Positions 60,525 to 64,000 of a stretch of 64,000 nucleotides of DNA are shown here, in pieces. The position numbers and the translations under genes are program-made. Source of the DNA: Acanthochlamys bracteata (Eukaryota > Streptophyta > Magnoliopsida > Pandanales > Velloziaceae); NCBI GenBank assembly GCA_019914995.1, contig CM034128.1, positions 2,606,501 through 2,670,500 on the forward strand, read 5' to 3'. The first letter of the stretch is position 1; the number at the start of each line of letters is the position of its first letter. Under the pieces are notes generated by a model, which was not told the DNA's origin, made no database searches, and worked only from the letters and a program-made list of their open reading frames with translations.

Positions 60525-60750
60525 GGCTCGTTTACCAACCCATAAAATTCATTTTTTAATTATTATTTAATACAAATAAATAAATAAAATCTAAAATAAA
60601 TTATTTTATTAAAAATTTATTTTCAAATTTCTGTTTTAAATTTAATTTTAATACAAAATAAATATAAATTTTTATTTTTTATAAAATATATTCAATATTT
60701 AATATTATTTTTTAGATTTACTTTTTAAAAATGAGTTTATTTTGAGGTAA
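60525..60750. mobile_element. AT-rich foldback MITE, copy O
   Basis: GGCTCGTTTACCAACCCATA at the left and TTTTGAGGTAAGCACACTTC at the right. It lies 25 bp after copy N. Confidence 0.55.
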
Positions 60751-61199
60751 GCACACTTCGAAGAATATCAATTCCAAAAAGCAACAAACAGAGAAAACAT
60801 TTTCGTCTACGCTACTACTGTAATATCGAAGTTCTTTGCTATTTGCTATCCAGAAGCTCAGTCAGGCATTGCCAAAAAGAATGATTAGGAGATCCACACT
60901 TGCTTCCCATACAACAGTAGCTCATTAAAACATTTTGATCTACACAACTTCTCGTATGCAGGATTCAGACGCAAAGAAAGGCGAAAGCCTGATTACAATT
61001 GAATATTGTACAATGTTCTTATAACAAAAAATTGGTGTAGTTTATACATCATCTTTCAAGCGCCAATAATCTACAAACTGCTATCAGCCAAAAAATTTTA
61101 CACAAAACAGTCATAACTATTAACATCAAAATAGTCATCTGAGCTCGAATCATTATACTGGCTTCCTGGCATCAGTTCATCATTGACAAATCACCATAT

Positions 61200-63438
61200 C
61201 TTCAGCCTATTCCTTAGAATCTGAACCATTTCTCTGATGCATGTCTTAATCTTGAGATTTTCCGAGCACCAGAAGATATCTAACATAGTCGATATCAAGT
61301 CATGTCAATTCCTCTCCTCTGACTATGCAGATGAACATAGGAGAAAGAACGATGGCACTGATAAGATAAAATCTCAAACAAACACCTTCCAACATAAATT
61401 TTGGTAAAACTAAATATGGTGCATCATTGATGTAAACTTCTTTGAAACATACTCTTGAGCAAGAACCGGTTAAATTAAGGCATACAGACATAACTTGAGC
61501 TACTTTAGGCTGTATATTCCCATGAAGCTTACAGGAACATGAAAATTTGCCAACTAAAAGGAACAAAAGTTGCCTCTCAACCAAAACTTCCCAAGGAGTA
61601 GAGAACTTTTTTGAGAATCTAACAGTGTCCTAACTCCTACCTATAGAGAACTTCAGTCGAAGTTATGTCACTTCACTACACTAAATGTTTGCTTAGGAAG
61701 GAAAACTTATGTTTGCAAGGTAATCCTCAGACCATGAAGAATAGCAAGTAGTGGGTTCTGATGATAAAAAAAGTTCCCAATCTATGTGGGATATCACCAA
61801 CACCCTAAGAATTTACGCTTTTATGCAAGCGAAGTGGTTCCTGATGCAGGCTGTTGAATCATTTGATATACTCAATCTTACAATCACTACATTAGGCTTC
61901 TCTTTTCTTCTACGCCATGCATACAATCTGTAGGGGTAGATACATGATACAGGTTTTCTAGTCCAACACTTATATAGCCTATCCGGTCAGACATACAACA
62001 TATGCAAACACTACACGCAGATCAGGAAATCAAGAGTCAAGAGTTTCTTCTCCAGTCTGCAATTAACCTTGGTATTCGTGTTTGGTCAAATTTAGGAAGC
62101 CATATGTGAGCATATGTTTACAGCACCAAAAGCTACTCATGCATTATATAGAAGTCCTAGGCAGAAGATATGTTTTCTGGCAAATCCAAGTCTTTTAGTT
62201 TACAGGAGCTCTTAATTAAGAAACAACTTGTATGCCCTAAGAGAGCATAGTTTTCTCTAAAACAGGAGTCATTTGAACATTATTCAAGAAGTCTTAGGCA
62301 GAAGCTAAAATATTCTGCGATTTCAATCTTTCACTTGCAGGAACGTCTTCCTAACAAACAACATCTTGTGGCTGATATCCAATGAAAGAAAAATGCTAAA
62401 ACAGTATGCTACTTTAGAAAAGCCTACTTATTCAGCTTTTATCAGCTACAATAAACACATTCATGAACTAATAAGTGCTAACCATGGAAAGTTCCAGCAA
62501 CGTTTAAAAAGCTTATAAAGTTACCAGTCCACACAAAAGCACACATATAGTAGGGTTGAAAAAGAAAGACAAAAAGAAAAAACTTTGATAGCAGACAAAC
62601 AAATAAAACAAGCATCATATACTACAGACACTGAACCAGATGTAAAGGGCATATCGAGAAAAGGTGATGTAATTACCAGGAATATAAAGCCAATAGTAGC
62701 CAAAAACAACTCGAAGTAGTTCATCCAAACCGTTGTGTGAGCTGAAAAAACCGCAGTAGCCACCTCCACCACTGCCACCACCACCCCATGGAGGTTTTAC
62801 AACACGCCATCACCACTCAATAGTTTTCCTATAACACCGAGGCCTTCATTAAACCTCCTCTGTCCACATGCTTCCAGAATTCCTCACTAGATTTGTCCTT
62901 CCATGAATATTTCGTACGGCTACTTTGAATTTCCAAGGAAAATATTGCAACCGTAACGCAAAGTCTAATAAGGCAAACAAAATAGAATATTTCATAAATG
63001 TCCTCTAACGATTCAAGTTTATCTATCATATTCCAAATCTTACTCACTACAATAATCTTCAGATGCATACAAAAATAATTGAAGCACGGGAATTCAGTGA
63101 AGCTACTTAGATAATCCATAGTTGTCAGATATTATTAACATTAAAATGAAAAAGGTGGAGAAAAAATAGCATAAAATCAATTTGAAATCCAATGAATTTA
63201 CCTCATTATCATCTCCCCACTTAACAGGAATTGTTGAAGCACAGAGAGGATCAAATCTTCTGTTAATCGATGCCCTAGAAACAAGTCCGTGGAGAACCTT
63301 GCAATTGTTCCCCGCGCAATTCAGGAACGAAACCCGAGATTGACACACTGGAATACTGCAAGATCTAGATTTCCAATTTCGCGAATTCACATAGATTTTC
63401 GATTTGGGAAAACCTGTTATGGATTGCGTGCAACTCAT
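61200..63438 (-). pseudogene. Decayed plastid glycine-rich membrane-protein gene
   Basis: Exon 1 (63202-63438) is intact: MSCTQSITGFPKSKIYVNSR onward, 79 codons, Ser/Arg-rich with no acids, a plastid transit peptide. Exon 2 (about 62677-62925) shows RTKYSWKDKSSEEFWKHVDR, then a shift (one T missing near 62850), then GLGVIGKLLSGDGV, then another shift into KPPWGGGGSGGGG (about 62770-62795), then a third into YFELFLATIGFIFL, a membrane segment. Exon 3 (about 61205-61350) has ICIVRGEELT, stop, then DYVRYLL and, in another frame, RLRHASEKWFRF. I recall the RGEEL(T)…ARDYI…KW layout in a plant glycine-rich plastid protein. Its place between mL43 and DPH2 matches Arabidopsis At3g59640 ('glycine-rich protein'). 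Function unknown. At least four lesions make it a pseudogene if the sequence is correct. Confidence 0.72.
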
Positions 63439-63830
63439 TTTCCTGCAATCAATCAACAGTAATAAAACAACCAAGCAACTTCACTTTTGTTGCAGAATCA
63501 CAAAATTTTATCTTAAATAATATTCGATTCAATTCTTTCTCTTATATTTCCTTCGATAGCAAGGAGAGAAGAACATCCCAGAAGGAGAAGAAAAAGCTCT
63601 GCTTGGCCTAGAACCGACGAAAGAAAACAGAGGCGGTAAATTTGTAAATGTCCTAAGGTTTAGCTATTTTACGAGAGTACCATTATGTAAACGATCTGGG
63701 CTAAACTTTATCAAACAATTATTGTGGACTATGTTTACAAATATATGATATTAAAGGACTGATTGGAAAATAGCTATTCGTAAAGACTTGTTGGAGCTCT
63801 GCCGTCGCCGCCGTTCGACGGAGCGTTTCG

Positions 63831-64000
63831 ATGGATTCGGCTTCAAATTACGACATTGCCCTCACGGCGGAGTTCGTTCGTTCTCGTGGCTTCACTCGTG
63901 TTGCTCTTCAGGTTTCTTTCTCTCTCTCTCTCAGAAAATCTTAGTGTGGAATTTTGGATTGGGTTTTTTTTTCTGATTATTGTTGCTTTGATTCGATTGG
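63831..64000 (+). CDS. DPH2: Diphthamide biosynthesis protein 2 (DPH2), first exon
   Basis: Only exon 1 (63831-63911, 27 codons) lies in the window; the donor CTTCAG|gtttct follows and intron 1 runs off the right edge. The peptide includes YDIALTAEFVRSRGFTRVAL. DPH2-family proteins carry FTRVALQFPDELL at this place, and the exon ends exactly after ALQ. DPH2 partners DPH1 in the radical-SAM-type first step of diphthamide formation on elongation factor 2. The call from 27 residues alone is modest, but the neighbouring mL43 and glycine-rich gene repeat the Arabidopsis order At3g59650-59640-59630 (DPH2). The leader at 63790-63830 is GC-rich. Confidence 0.7.

Noticed and set aside
1-64000. CRISPR arrays, operons, riboswitches, insertion sequences
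   Set aside because: The window is plant nuclear DNA; no regularly spaced repeats or bacterial gene arrangement were seen, and intron-bearing genes exclude operon reading.

Overview
The window looks like nuclear DNA of a eudicot plant. It is AT-rich, its genes are split by GT-AG introns, and intergenic DNA is full of short AT-rich foldback transposons, two hAT-like elements and one very long solo LTR. The proteins are plant orthologues: GUN4, an APH-1 of Arabidopsis length, CRINKLY4, C1-FDX and an XTNX-type TIR-NB protein. I cannot name the species. No bacterial, viral or organellar block was seen.

Layout. 1-8200: 5' end of a minus-strand gene running off the left edge, then exon-like debris split by a 3.4 kb solo LTR (3039-6450, perfect 5-bp target duplication). 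8956-11419 (+): METTL18-like histidine protein methyltransferase. 12709-14977 (-): gamma-secretase subunit APH-1. 15.2-17.1 kb: transposon cluster. 17800-21522 (-): endonuclease III (NTH1). 22266-25782 (+): plant member of the C12orf49/SPRING family. 26904-27728 (-): GUN4. 28899-31563 (-): CRINKLY4/ACR4-type receptor kinase with several disabling lesions. 34349-34804 (+): C1-FDX of mitochondrial complex I. 38478-38957 (-): four-EF-hand calmodulin-like protein. 40200-41248: hAT-like element with intact 8-bp duplication. 42336-44225 (+): decayed CFM9-like CRM-domain gene with a duplicated 5' coding piece. 45195-47756 (-): XTNX-type TIR-NB-ARC protein. 48229-55294 (+): tRNA m1G37 methyltransferase TRM5 in 11 exons. 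55870-56540 (-): decayed BBX24/STO-like B-box gene. 58262-59705 (-): mitoribosomal protein mL43. 61200-63438 (-): decayed glycine-rich plastid-protein gene. 63831-end (+): first exon of DPH2.

The genes are unrelated housekeeping and developmental loci and do not form a pathway. The last three (mL43, glycine-rich protein, DPH2) match, from memory, the Arabidopsis order At3g59650-At3g59640-At3g59630, so this end is ancestral microsynteny. Exon coordinates were read by hand from splice sites and reading-frame continuity. For METTL18, APH-1, the SPRING-like gene and mL43 the exon lengths sum to a perfect frame.

The most striking pattern is decay. Four conserved gene families are present only as broken copies, and TRM5 carries a +1 G-to-T change in an otherwise perfect donor. 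This suggests either fractionation after a genome duplication or consensus errors in the assembly; the two are distinguishable. I did not find a convincing undescribed system. The observations most worth following are the plant SPRING-like protein with its extra Cys-rich tail, the triplicated last-exon acceptor of TRM5, and the transposon families.
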